From DASZUC01 sp035547775 (GTDB taxonomy: Bacteria > Patescibacteriota > Saccharimonadia > Saccharimonadales > UBA4665): 39,000 nt of DNA. Position 1 is the first letter of the stretch, and every line of letters starts with the position of its first letter. The stretch lies in the NCBI GenBank assembly GCA_035547775.1, contig DASZUC010000016.1, positions 1 to 39,000 on the forward strand, given 5' to 3'. Positions 31,401 to 38,983 of this stretch are shown piece after piece. A program made the translations under genes and the position numbers. The notes under the pieces are model-generated. The model made no database searches and was not told the origin of the DNA. It saw only the letters and a program-made list of their open reading frames with translations.

Positions 31401-32131
31401 CGCATCATTTCAAGACGGATAAAGTGCTCGGCGTAGTCGTAGCCAGCCTCTTTGCCGGCCTGGGCAGCCCGTTCGCGCATCCAGCCAACGGCCATGTCCA
31501 TATCGCCGATCTGACTAGCATGAGCCCGTAGAGCATCGAGTTTGAGCTCGATGGTATCAGTTATATCAACGCTAAAATTATGTTTCTCGAAATTCAACAT
31601 CAATAAAAGGGTTGTGACTTTGTGGGGCTCGAGACCTTCCTCGGTTAATAGCTCAGGGAAGGTTAGGCGATCACGTGCCAGCGGGAAGACAGCGTCAATG
31701 GCCGCTTGGCCGGCAGCTCGGTGGTCAGTGTGATTGATCATGCCACGCTCCATAGAATATAAGCAGGTCGGGTCAAATGTAATGACTGTATCCGGCTTTA
31801 GCTGACGAATAACGCGCACAATATCCCGCTTTAAGTCCTGTGTAACCTCTAAGCCAGCATCGGGGTACTGTAAAAAGTGGACGGCAGTGCCATGGATAGC
31901 TTTGACGGCTGTTTCTTGTTCGGCCCGCCGGATTTCGATGAGTTGAGCCGAGGTCATTTCTGGATCATCAGAACCCTTGCTGCCGTCGGTCAGCACTAGG
32001 TAATGAACCTCGGCACCGTCTTTCGCAAATTTAGCCAGCGTGCCTGCAGCGCCTACATCCAGATCGTCTGGATGGGCTGCGATGCCCAGAACAACCCGAG
32101 GTTTTAATGGTTCGAAAGTTTGTTCGTTCAT
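31397..32131 (-). CDS. PIG-L/LmbE-family deacetylase
   Basis: This 244-residue zinc hydrolase of the LmbE/PIG-L fold shows the metal motif AAHPDDLDVGAAGTL near residues 17-31 and a second metal histidine in MINHTDHRAAGQAAIDAVFP. Members deacetylate N-acetylglucosamine-containing lipids, mycothiol or bacillithiol precursors, or antibiotics; the substrate here is unknown. ATG 32131 was chosen because TACAAT ends 7 bases upstream. An ATG at 32140 lies in that box, so it is unlikely to be used. It overlaps the smpB stop by 4 bases. Confidence 0.9.
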   Translation of the reverse strand: MNEQTFEPLKPRVVLGIAAHPDDLDVGAAGTLAKFAKDGAEVHYLVLTDGSKGSDDPEMTSAQLIEIRRAEQETAVKAIHGTAVHFLQYPDAGLEVTQDLKRDIVRVIRQLKPDTVITFDPTCLYSMERGMINHTDHRAAGQAAIDAVFPLARDRLTFPELLTEEGLEPHKVTTLLLMLNFEKHNFSVDITDTIELKLDALRAHASQIGDMDMAVGWMRERAAQAGKEAGYDYAEHFIRLEMMR

Positions 32132-32138
32132 GTTCCAC

Positions 32139-32144
32139 ATTGTA
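32139..32144 (-). promoter_or_regulatory. -10 box of the PIG-L gene
   Basis: On the minus strand TACAAT ends 7 bases before the ATG at 32131. TTGTAA (32169-32164) is a possible -35 with a 19-base spacer, and it overlaps the -35 of the divergent tRNA promoter. Confidence 0.5.
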
Positions 32145-32162
32145 ACACCGTCAGGCCCACCA

Positions 32163-32209
32163 TTTACAAGAGACGGCTGAGCCGGTAAAATATAGCGGTT
32201 CAGCCGTCT
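32163..32209 (+). promoter_or_regulatory. tRNA-Asn promoter embedded in a long inverted repeat
   Basis: TTTACA (32163-32168) and TAAAAT (32186-32191) are 17 bases apart. The spacer and the start region form the arms of a 14-bp inverted repeat: AGACGGCTGA-G-CCG (32171-32184) and CGG-T-TCAGCCGTCT (32196-32209), with one G-T mismatch and an 11-base centre holding the -10 box. Only the right arm would be transcribed, so the repeat acts as DNA (operator or cruciform) or is left over from an earlier terminator. Confidence 0.6.
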
Positions 32210-32226
32210 ATGAAAAATTAGGATAT

Positions 32227-32301
32227 TCCGGGGTAGCTCAGCGGTAGAGCGGGTGGCTGTTAACCACTAGGTCGCTGGTTCGAATCCAGTCCCCGGAGCC
32301 A
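32227..32301 (+). tRNA. tRNA-Asn (anticodon GTT)
   Basis: A complete cloverleaf is visible. The acceptor stem TCCGGGG pairs with CCCCGGA, the D-arm is GCTC/GAGC, the anticodon stem GGTGG/CCACT holds the loop CTGTTAA with anticodon GTT, and the T-arm GCTGG/CCAGT holds the loop TTCGAAT. The discriminator base is G, and the 3' CCA is encoded (32299-32301). A strong terminator begins at the last A. Confidence 0.96.
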
Positions 32302-32338
32302 TACAAAAGCAGTCAGCATTTGCTGGCTGTTTTTGTAT
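32301..32338 (+). terminator. Intrinsic terminator of tRNA-Asn
   Basis: CAGTCAGCA (32310-32318) pairs with TGCTGGCTG (32321-32329), and the flanks ATACAAAAG and TTTTTGTAT extend the helix to about 18 pairs with a T-run on the 3' side. It begins on the terminal A of the tRNA. Confidence 0.9.
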
Positions 32339-32340
32339 TC

Positions 32341-32438
32341 CCAGGCTTGATTTGAAGTAAAGCGACTCGACAGCGAAGCTGGCAATAGTCGCTGGTTCGT
32401 AAGGAGTGAAGCGCGCAGAAGTTTACTTCGAGCCTTGG
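32341..32438. other. 98-base hairpin-forming element
   Basis: The outer arms CCAGGCTTGA and TCGAGCCTTGG pair with one bulge, then AGTAAA pairs with TTTACT after a 5-base bulge on the left. Inside lie GCGAC/GTCGC and the small hairpin CAGC-GAA-GCTG (32371-32381). A short GCGC-GAAT-GCGC hairpin follows downstream at about 32451-32462. No gene covers the stretch convincingly. It could be a small RNA, a repeat-element copy, or part of the 3' region of the convergent FN3 gene. Confidence 0.45.
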
Positions 32439-32483
32439 AGCGGTGGAGTAGCGCGAATGCGCGTCATCCAGTCCCCGGAGCCA
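32388..32483 (+). repeat. Split partial copy of the tRNA-Asn 3' end
   Basis: GTCGCTGGTTCG (32388-32399) repeats tRNA bases 32271-32282 exactly, and ATCCAGTCCCCGGAGCCA (32466-32483) repeats 32284-32301 exactly. Between them 66 bases replace a single A in the T-loop. After the CCA, the copy goes on with GA and then ACAAAAGC, which matches the sequence after the real tRNA. Neither an acceptor 5' strand nor an anticodon arm is present, so it is not a functional tRNA. Confidence 0.85.
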
Positions 32484-32555
32484 GAACAAAAGCCTGAAAG
32501 ACCTCTTAGAAGGCCGCTTTACTTTAACTCCACTTTTGTAGCACGATGTTTATAT

Positions 32556-35500
32556 CTACAACCCCACGACTACTGTGTAACTTCCGCTAACGAATGAGCT
32601 CCAGTTGCCAGCGGCATCCTGTGAGCGTACCCACACATAGTAGGTAGTCAAGAGGTTGCCTGTTGCCGCAAAAGTGGCAGTAATCGTGTGATTTGTACCG
32701 TTATAGGTCATGTGAGTGCCTGTACCTGGTGTATTAGTCGGAGCAGTATTGGATGTCGTAATATAGTACTCTCCGCCGACAACTCCAGACAAACCATCCG
32801 ACACATTCGACGTGACTGTCACATTCTGGCCACTAATCAGCACCAACGTTGTACTGAGTGATGGAGCTTGTGTGGTTGGAGGAGTCTTATCAATATTAAT
32901 CCCCGAAACAGTCACTGATGCGCTATTGCCGGCATTATCAGTTGCAGTACCATTTACCATCTGGTTCTCGCCCTGAGCGCTCACCGTAACTGGCGACGGA
33001 CAACTAGCCACACCTGATAGGCTATCGCCACAATGGAAGGTGACAGTAACGGACGAATTGTACCAGCCATATGAGTTTGGCTGCGAAGACAAAGTGTAGG
33101 TAATTGTGGGGGGCGTTTTATCGTAGACCACGCTAACCGTATTCGAATGAGAGCTCTCGCCAGACTGATTTACTGCAGTGACATAGTAGCTATATGTGCC
33201 GTCTGAGCTCAGTGCACTGTCAGTATAGCTGGGGGTCGTTGAAGTACCCACTTTTGTGCCATTGCGATAGATATTATAGGAATTAGCGCCAGCACTAGCT
33301 GTCCAAGTTAGCGCTGGACTCTGGTTGGTCGGTGAAGCAACTGCGCTCAAGTTGGTTGGAGCATCAGGTAACGGAGAGGCTACTGTAAACTGGACAGCAC
33401 TACTTGTACTCCAGTTACCAGCATTATCTAGAGATCGAATATACAGGGTATGCTGGCCAACCGAAAGTGAGCTAAAGTCTGCCGAACCAGTTAGTTGACC
33501 ACCGGAGAGCGTTAAGGCTGTACCCTGTCCGCTACCCGGGTCTGTGTCAACATAGTATTCACCACCAGCCACACCAGACGTTGCGTCGCTCACATTTGCC
33601 GATATTGAATCGCTAACATGTGAGCCATACAGTATAGTGATGCTGCTAAGGGCTGCAGCGCTCACGCTTGGAGCGGTTTTATCGATTTTAACTGCAGACG
33701 TAGCAACGGACTTACTGTTACCAGCATTATCTGTAGCTACACCAGTCACAACCTGATTTGTACCATCCGTATTTAAGGTAGTTGGGCTGGTGCAGCTTGC
33801 CACACCAGAACCAGTATCACTACATGTATACGTCACTGTCACATTTGACGTATACCAATTGTTTGTACCATTCGGTGAATTTGGACTCAGCATATAGCTA
33901 ATATTTGGCGCAGTAGTGTCATACACTACTGAAACAGTGTTAGAGTTGGCACTCTCTACCTCGCCAGCTTTAGCAGTTACATAGTAACTGTAGGAACCAT
34001 CACTGCTCAACGAACTGTCAGTGTAGTGATCCTGGCTAGTCGAGGCGATCAGCACCCCATCACGATAGATGTTGTAACTCTCAGCACCGTCTACAGCTGC
34101 CCAGTTAAGAACTGGGGCACTGTTAGTTGGAGATTGGGCTGTTAAGTCTGACGGAGGAGCTGGAGCTACAACTAGTGTAGTCGCCTCTGCAAGATCCCAG
34201 TTACCAGCTACATCTTCTGCTCGGTAGTTGATAGTGTACGTACCAGCAGCAAGACCACTAAAGCTACTTGTAAGTTTACCGTCTGCGTACGTCATAGTCG
34301 TACCATTACCGTTGCCGGGGTCGGTATTGTCGATGTAGTACTCGCCACCTGCCACACCTGACAAACTGTCTGTTGCGGTGACGGTTAGCGTGGCAGTACC
34401 TGCTGGTGTGATGGAGTTATCGTCCCAGCTAGCTGCACTCATGGTCGGGGCAGTCCCGTCAATGTTTACTGGTCCAGTGGTAACCGACATGCTATTGCCA
34501 GCATTATCCACAGCCGTACCAGTTACGGTTTGATCGACCCCTTCGTTCATGAAAATAGCTGGGCTGGTGCAGCTTGCAACGCCAGAGAGCGCGTCCGAAC
34601 AATTGAACATGACCTCAACACTCCCGCTATTCCAACCGCTAGCATTAGGAACGGGTGAAACCGTGTAAGTAATTGAAGGCTTAGTTGTATCGTAGACGAC
34701 AGTTACTGTATTTGAACTGCCACTCTCTAGGCCTGAAGTGCCACCAATCGCCGTTACAGAGTAAGTGTAACTTCCATCACTTGTCAGTGAGTGGTCGGTG
34801 TATGTTGTAGTGGTCGTGGTGCCAATTAAGCTACCGTTACGGTAAACGTTATAGCTGGTCGCGTCATAACTTCCAGCCCAACTGAGCTCAGGATCGCTAT
34901 TAGTTGGCGACGTTGCCGTAAGGTTCGTAGGTGCAACAGGAATATTTGGCGCCTCCTGAAACAGTACATTCGCTGTGGTGCCAGATGCGGTAATGTCGCT
35001 CGCATTGCAGACTCTTGAGCTATCGGTAAATGTTACACAGACCGAGTTGGCGGGGAATGTTGAACCATCAGGGACAATAACAGTCACTGAGCCATTGGCA
35101 TCCGTCTTCATCATGTTGTAGCCAAAGAGAACGCTCCCGTCCCGAACAGTGTAACTAGTACCATTTGAGGTAACGGGCATCGCGTTGTCGTAGCCATTGT
35201 TACCAACAATACCGGCATTGGCAGCGGGGTTACCTGAGCCATCCTTGACGGTAAGTGTGAGTCGCGTAAAGCCCAGCGAGAAGTCTTGCGAGGCGTCACT
35301 GTTTGTTAGGTCGGCACTGGCAAGCGCATCCGAAGAGAAACTCGCATTAATGCTACCATCGGCATTGTTGGCGTCCACGCCATTACCGTAAGCCTGCACG
35401 TAAACACCGTATGTGCCGGCAGTTCTACTAACAGACGCGTGGCCATTACTATCAGTTTGAACATCAGGCGAGCTACCACTTGAGCTGTTGTAGAGGTAAA

Positions 35501-35942
35501 CCTGTGCGTTCAGCGGCTGGTTGTCTTGGTTGGTCAGCGTTGTACTGAAGGTGTGGGTGGTAGGAGTCAGCTGAACATCAAGTGTTGCACCAGTGGTGAC
35601 CACAATATTGTCATCCGTAAAGGACTGCAGCCCGCTGCCGCTTGGAGGATCAAAATGAATGTCATAGGTCCCAGTGTCAACATCCAGCTCGTACATCCCG
35701 TCGCTCGCGCTTGTAACAGGGCCAAAATCTACAGTTGCCGAACCCGGATCAGTCGCATATACCGAGATATTAGACACAGGACTACCAGTCGAGCTGGTAA
35801 TCTTGCCGACCACAGCGATACTACCACCGGCCGTACCTGCCCAAACTAACCCCGAAAACGATACAGCAATTAATGATGAGCAAAGTATATTGACGACCAG
35901 TAACTTCTTTTTCACGAATATATTGGTAATACGCACTGACAT
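32556..35942 (-). CDS. Giant secreted FN3/Ig-like repeat protein
   Basis: This is a secreted protein of 1128 residues. The signal peptide (KKKLLVVNILCSSLIAVSFS, cleavage likely after VWA near residue 35) is followed by two or three carboxypeptidase-regulatory/Ig-like beta domains (about 40-335). Then come three similar modules of about 265 residues. Each module has an FN3 domain (SYNVYRNG or SYNIYRDG), a domain with a conserved cysteine pair (CSDALSGVASC, CSDTGSGVASC, CGDSLSGVASC) and a domain with SGVAGGEYY and AGNW. No sortase motif, membrane anchor or catalytic motif follows. A surface or adhesion role, perhaps in host-cell contact, is inference. ATG 35942 has a strong GGAGGTGAC just upstream. 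Confidence 0.9.
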   Translation of the reverse strand: MSVRITNIFVKKKLLVVNILCSSLIAVSFSGLVWAGTAGGSIAVVGKITSSTGSPVSNISVYATDPGSATVDFGPVTSASDGMYELDVDTGTYDIHFDPPSGSGLQSFTDDNIVVTTGATLDVQLTPTTHTFSTTLTNQDNQPLNAQVYLYNSSSGSSPDVQTDSNGHASVSRTAGTYGVYVQAYGNGVDANNADGSINASFSSDALASADLTNSDASQDFSLGFTRLTLTVKDGSGNPAANAGIVGNNGYDNAMPVTSNGTSYTVRDGSVLFGYNMMKTDANGSVTVIVPDGSTFPANSVCVTFTDSSRVCNASDITASGTTANVLFQEAPNIPVAPTNLTATSPTNSDPELSWAGSYDATSYNVYRNGSLIGTTTTTTYTDHSLTSDGSYTYSVTAIGGTSGLESGSSNTVTVVYDTTKPSITYTVSPVPNASGWNSGSVEVMFNCSDALSGVASCTSPAIFMNEGVDQTVTGTAVDNAGNSMSVTTGPVNIDGTAPTMSAASWDDNSITPAGTATLTVTATDSLSGVAGGEYYIDNTDPGNGNGTTMTYADGKLTSSFSGLAAGTYTINYRAEDVAGNWDLAEATTLVVAPAPPSDLTAQSPTNSAPVLNWAAVDGAESYNIYRDGVLIASTSQDHYTDSSLSSDGSYSYYVTAKAGEVESANSNTVSVVYDTTAPNISYMLSPNSPNGTNNWYTSNVTVTYTCSDTGSGVASCTSPTTLNTDGTNQVVTGVATDNAGNSKSVATSAVKIDKTAPSVSAAALSSITILYGSHVSDSISANVSDATSGVAGGEYYVDTDPGSGQGTALTLSGGQLTGSADFSSLSVGQHTLYIRSLDNAGNWSTSSAVQFTVASPLPDAPTNLSAVASPTNQSPALTWTASAGANSYNIYRNGTKVGTSTTPSYTDSALSSDGTYSYYVTAVNQSGESSHSNTVSVVYDKTPPTITYTLSSQPNSYGWYNSSVTVTFHCGDSLSGVASCPSPVTVSAQGENQMVNGTATDNAGNSASVTVSGINIDKTPPTTQAPSLSTTLVLISGQNVTVTSNVSDGLSGVVGGEYYITTSNTAPTNTPGTGTHMTYNGTNHTITATFAATGNLLTTYYVWVRSQDAAGNWSSFVSGSYTVVVGL

Positions 35943-35964
35943 GTCACCTCCATTCTTCAAACTG

Positions 35965-36022
35965 ATAATATAGCTATTCAATTAAAATGCCAATCGTCTG
36001 TGCCAATAATCACAAATTGGCA
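35965..36022 (-). promoter_or_regulatory. Promoter and TGCCAAT operator of the FN3 gene
   Basis: On the minus strand TTGGCA (35993-35988) and TATTAT (35970-35965) are 17 bases apart. TGCCAAT occurs at 35988-35994 (over the -35) and 36001-36007, and its complement ATTGGCA at 36016-36022. The last two form an inverted repeat with an 8-base centre. In the rest of the gap, 36023-36186, I see nothing convincing. Confidence 0.6.
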
Positions 36023-36186
36023 ACTATAGAAGAACTCTACGTCGAACTACCTCACGACTATTGATCGAGATAACAATTGCAACTTGAGTAGGCAAAGTAT
36101 CAGTAAATGGTGTTTGGTACCTCTGGAGCTTGATTCGAGCTCAAACGACTGTGGCCGCTATCCAGCCCCTAGAGAGACGAATCAAA

Positions 36187-37482
36187 TTACTTACTATTCG
36201 TATCGTATTTGATAGTAATTTTGTGGGGATTACTAGGAATCGTAGTCACCCAAAATGGCTCGAAGTATACTCTTGCATCGCTCACGGTGGGGTAGGCACG
36301 AACTAATTCTTCCGCGTCTATAGCTTTCATGCCGGCAATGTCTTTCTTCACCGCCACTTCGTCCAGTCTCGGTCCGATCATGCTGGTTACATCAATAGAC
36401 ATCAACACCTTGCCGGCCTCGTCTTGCGGATACTTCAGCATGAATATAGCCCGGTCAATACCCGTTTCGATAACTGCTTGTTTTGATTTGTCGATATCGT
36501 GTTCCATCACTTTGGTGATGAGCGCTTGCAGATCGGCTCTTTTGACGCCTACCATTTTGAAAGTTGTCTTTCGCGTGCCGGTTAACTCTGTAGCCGCCTG
36601 ACCTGCTGTAGCGTTGGTAATCACGGAAGACATGCGAGTAGTAACACTGTTTGGGACGGCGAACAAACCGTGCTCTTGAAGCCTTTGCCGCAGTGTTGCC
36701 GTAACGCTATCTGCCGACACGCTTCCAACTGAGTTTTTTAGACCATCAATGTCTTTTTGGGAAACAACTTTGATGATTTTATCGGTGCCGCCACTGGTTG
36801 ATATGTTGGCAAGTATTAGATTAGGAGTCTCCTTAAAATCACTAGTGCCGTGAATATTTTGCTTGGTACCGCCATCCCGAGATTCAATAGCAACTTGGTT
36901 TGAACGGTAAAGAGACTTGCCCACGCAGGGGCCAACATAATCAAATTGAGCGACTGCTTGCGTAGTAAAATATTTGACCACTTCTCCTGCTTGGGTGTTA
37001 GCATTTTCGTCTGCCACAATAACCGTACCCGATGGAATATCTTGAAGCTCATTCGGATTATCAGCACATGAACTAAACTCCACAAAGCCCGTTGAGTGCT
37101 GGCCGTCATTGCGCGTGCCAGTAGTGGGCACAGTTTTAGAACTGGTGCGATCCAGCTGTTCAACTATCGAGGGTAGGATCATTTTCTTGGCGTCCACCGT
37201 ATCAGCAGTAGTGTCAAATGTTACGTCCAGGGTTTTGTGTAGCGCTTTTGTATTGCTACTAATTACAATCGTTGCCCGAGGCAATGCCGTTAGAACATAC
37301 GCCAGGGAGCCGACCAGTACGAACAATCCCAAAATGCTCAAAGCTAACACCATTCGGAACCGACTCAATTTCGGCACTTTCGGCGCTTTACTGAAAATCG
37401 GCACTTTTAAGTTCTTGCTCGTATTTTTCAGGACAGACTTCGGAGTTTTCTTCGGCTTTTCGGCTGATTTGCGCTTCATCAT
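36187..37482 (-). CDS. Membrane protein resembling baseplate-J-like CPR proteins
   Basis: This 431-residue protein has a very basic N-terminal tail of about 42 residues (Lys/Pro/Ser-rich), one membrane helix (about 44-66, MVLALSILGLFVLVGSLAYV) and a large outer domain. The pattern of TTGTRNDGQHSTGFVEFSS, IPSGTVIVADENANTQAGEV and QIESRDGG-like loops, followed by NISTSGGTDKIIKVVSQKDI, resembles the single-pass baseplate-J/gp47-like proteins common in Patescibacteria. Two cysteines may pair. Function is unknown; such proteins are thought to be surface-exposed. TATAAT lies 13 bases upstream of the tandem ATGs. Confidence 0.65.
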   Translation of the reverse strand: MMKRKSAEKPKKTPKSVLKNTSKNLKVPIFSKAPKVPKLSRFRMVLALSILGLFVLVGSLAYVLTALPRATIVISSNTKALHKTLDVTFDTTADTVDAKKMILPSIVEQLDRTSSKTVPTTGTRNDGQHSTGFVEFSSCADNPNELQDIPSGTVIVADENANTQAGEVVKYFTTQAVAQFDYVGPCVGKSLYRSNQVAIESRDGGTKQNIHGTSDFKETPNLILANISTSGGTDKIIKVVSQKDIDGLKNSVGSVSADSVTATLRQRLQEHGLFAVPNSVTTRMSSVITNATAGQAATELTGTRKTTFKMVGVKRADLQALITKVMEHDIDKSKQAVIETGIDRAIFMLKYPQDEAGKVLMSIDVTSMIGPRLDEVAVKKDIAGMKAIDAEELVRAYPTVSDARVYFEPFWVTTIPSNPHKITIKYDTNSK

Positions 37483-37571
37483 AATGCTCTTACTTATTAT
37501 ACTACTGATGGGTATTGATCTCTCCTCATATGACGGTTGAGTTCACGGGAAGATTTGCGGTGGAGCGGCCT

Positions 37572-37577
37572 TATAAT
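37572..37577 (+). promoter_or_regulatory. -10 box of the second P-loop kinase gene
   Basis: A perfect TATAAT ends 6 bases before the ATG at 37584. No -35 or Shine-Dalgarno sequence is seen. Confidence 0.55.
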
Positions 37578-37583
37578 TGAACT

Positions 37584-38102
37584 ATGGCTTCAAAACTCAT
37601 CATCATTAGAGGCAATTCGGGTAGCGGCAAAACCACCATCGCCAAAAAACTGCGGCAGGCGATGGGCGACGGTACGATGCTGGTTTCGCAGGATGTTTTG
37701 CGCCGCGAGATTTTAAAAGTCAAAGACGGCCCAGATAATCCTTCGATTCACCTGATCTACGACACCGTTATGTATGGCAGCAAAATTGGCTACGATGTCA
37801 TTCTGGAAGGCATTCTGGCCAACAAACACTACGGGGACATGCTCCTGAAGCTGGCCGAAGACTTTCCGGGAACACTTTTCGCCTATTATTTTGATTTGCC
37901 GCTCGAGGAGACGCTGAAGCGCCACGCCACCAAGCCGAACGCTTCAGACTTCGGCGAAAGTGAGATGCGGGAATGGTGGAACGATAAAGATTACCTTGGC
38001 CTGGAGCAAGAGAAGTACTTCAACGAAGAATACTCTGAAGGTCACATTCTCCAGGCAATTTTAGAAGACCTGCAGGTCACTAGTTCTAAACCGGCGGGCT
38101 GA
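37584..38102 (+). CDS. P-loop kinase-like protein
   Basis: This 172-residue P-loop protein has Walker A RGNSGSGKTTIAKKL at residues 9-23. A second block, GYDVILEGILANKHY, corresponds to the substrate and Walker B region, and a LID-like segment LPLEETLKRHATKPNASDFG follows. It is of the same broad class as the kinase at 27817 but not closely similar. Such proteins include gluconate-, chloramphenicol- and nucleoside-kinase relatives; the substrate is unknown. It stands alone with its own -10 box, divergent from the baseplate-J-like gene and convergent with the G5 gene. Confidence 0.75.
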   Translation: MASKLIIIRGNSGSGKTTIAKKLRQAMGDGTMLVSQDVLRREILKVKDGPDNPSIHLIYDTVMYGSKIGYDVILEGILANKHYGDMLLKLAEDFPGTLFAYYFDLPLEETLKRHATKPNASDFGESEMREWWNDKDYLGLEQEKYFNEEYSEGHILQAILEDLQVTSSKPAG

Positions 38103-38107
38103 GCCGC

Positions 38108-38983
38108 TCACCAGCGACCGCAGGCCAGACCATACTGCGAGCAAAGGCTAGCCGTGAGCAGTGTCGATGCTCCACCGCCGGCTCGCGGATCAGCTTGGTA
38201 GGTGACTCCTTGATAGCTAAAGGTGCTATCGGCATGGATCATAATCACAGGCTGGACATTGACCGTGTCGTAGGTCTTGCAGACTGAGAGTGTGTCACTC
38301 ATGCAGTTAACATAAAATATGCTGCTGATCTCGACAGCTCCAAAATAGCTATCGCTGGGGGTGCCTACACAACCATCACCCCCAGAGCCATAATCGGCAG
38401 GCACGCACATCTCGCCAAACTCAGTACCATCCCACATGTCGGTATTCAAGTTGAAATCACTGACACCAACTTTAGTGATTTGAGTTACGGGCTGCTTGGT
38501 CACGGTGTCGCTGGTGGTTTTGCGTGAGATTTCGTTACCATTTTGATCGTATGTTACGGAGTACACGATAGTTTCGACGCCATTCTGGCCAGCTCGTACT
38601 TCGGTAGTGCCACGCTTGAGGTTGACGTCGTTTTCGGTTTTCGACGAAAAGGCGATTGCTACATACGTGGAAATCTCTTTCGTGGTAGTCCCATCATCAT
38701 TAACAGTTGTTTTGATAGTTTGCGTTCCCGTGGTGATCGCAGGACTGTTCTTTTTGACAGGAGCTACCGTAGAGTTGTTATCTGTTTTTGTAGGCTTATT
38801 GGTCAACGAATGCATATTTGATGCCACAATCGACCCCGTTTTATGGGTCTGAGGTTTGTGACCAGCACCGACAATCAGTCCAAGCGCCACCAACAGCACA
38901 ACAGCAGCGCCAACATCGACCGCTACGAGCTGGCGACTTCTAGCCAAAGCCCACAATTTCTTGAGTACATCGTTCATCATCAT
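38108..38983 (-). CDS. Membrane-anchored G5-domain protein
   Basis: This 291-residue protein has one N-terminal membrane helix (about 18-40), a Thr/Lys/Asn-rich linker (about 45-95), a G5 domain (about 105-175: ISTYVAIAFSS, then KRGTTEVRAGQNGVETIVYS and SVTYDQNGNEISRKT, ending in a QPVTQITKVG motif) and a unique C-terminal domain with six cysteines. G5 domains occur in cell-wall-associated proteins and can bind N-acetylglucosamine-containing glycans or zinc, so the protein probably lies in the cell envelope. Three tandem ATGs (38983, 38980 and 38977) are 4, 7 and 10 bases from a TATAAA box (38993-38988), so the true start may be the second or third. Confidence 0.75.
   Translation of the reverse strand: MMMNDVLKKLWALARSRQLVAVDVGAAVVLLVALGLIVGAGHKPQTHKTGSIVASNMHSLTNKPTKTDNNSTVAPVKKNSPAITTGTQTIKTTVNDDGTTTKEISTYVAIAFSSKTENDVNLKRGTTEVRAGQNGVETIVYSVTYDQNGNEISRKTTSDTVTKQPVTQITKVGVSDFNLNTDMWDGTEFGEMCVPADYGSGGDGCVGTPSDSYFGAVEISSIFYVNCMSDTLSVCKTYDTVNVQPVIMIHADSTFSYQGVTYQADPRAGGGASTLLTASLCSQYGLACGRW

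Noticed and set aside
32227..32483. tmRNA, suggested by tRNA-like 3' end near smpB
   Set aside because: The split copy has no acceptor 5' strand, no tag reading frame and an interrupted T-loop. The intact gene is a normal tRNA-Asn.
32406..32597. Plus-strand ORF of 63 codons over the tRNA-copy region
   Set aside because: It reads through the hairpin and the tRNA-derived repeat, is rich in Arg and Pro of no pattern, and has no ribosome site or -10 box; best seen as chance.
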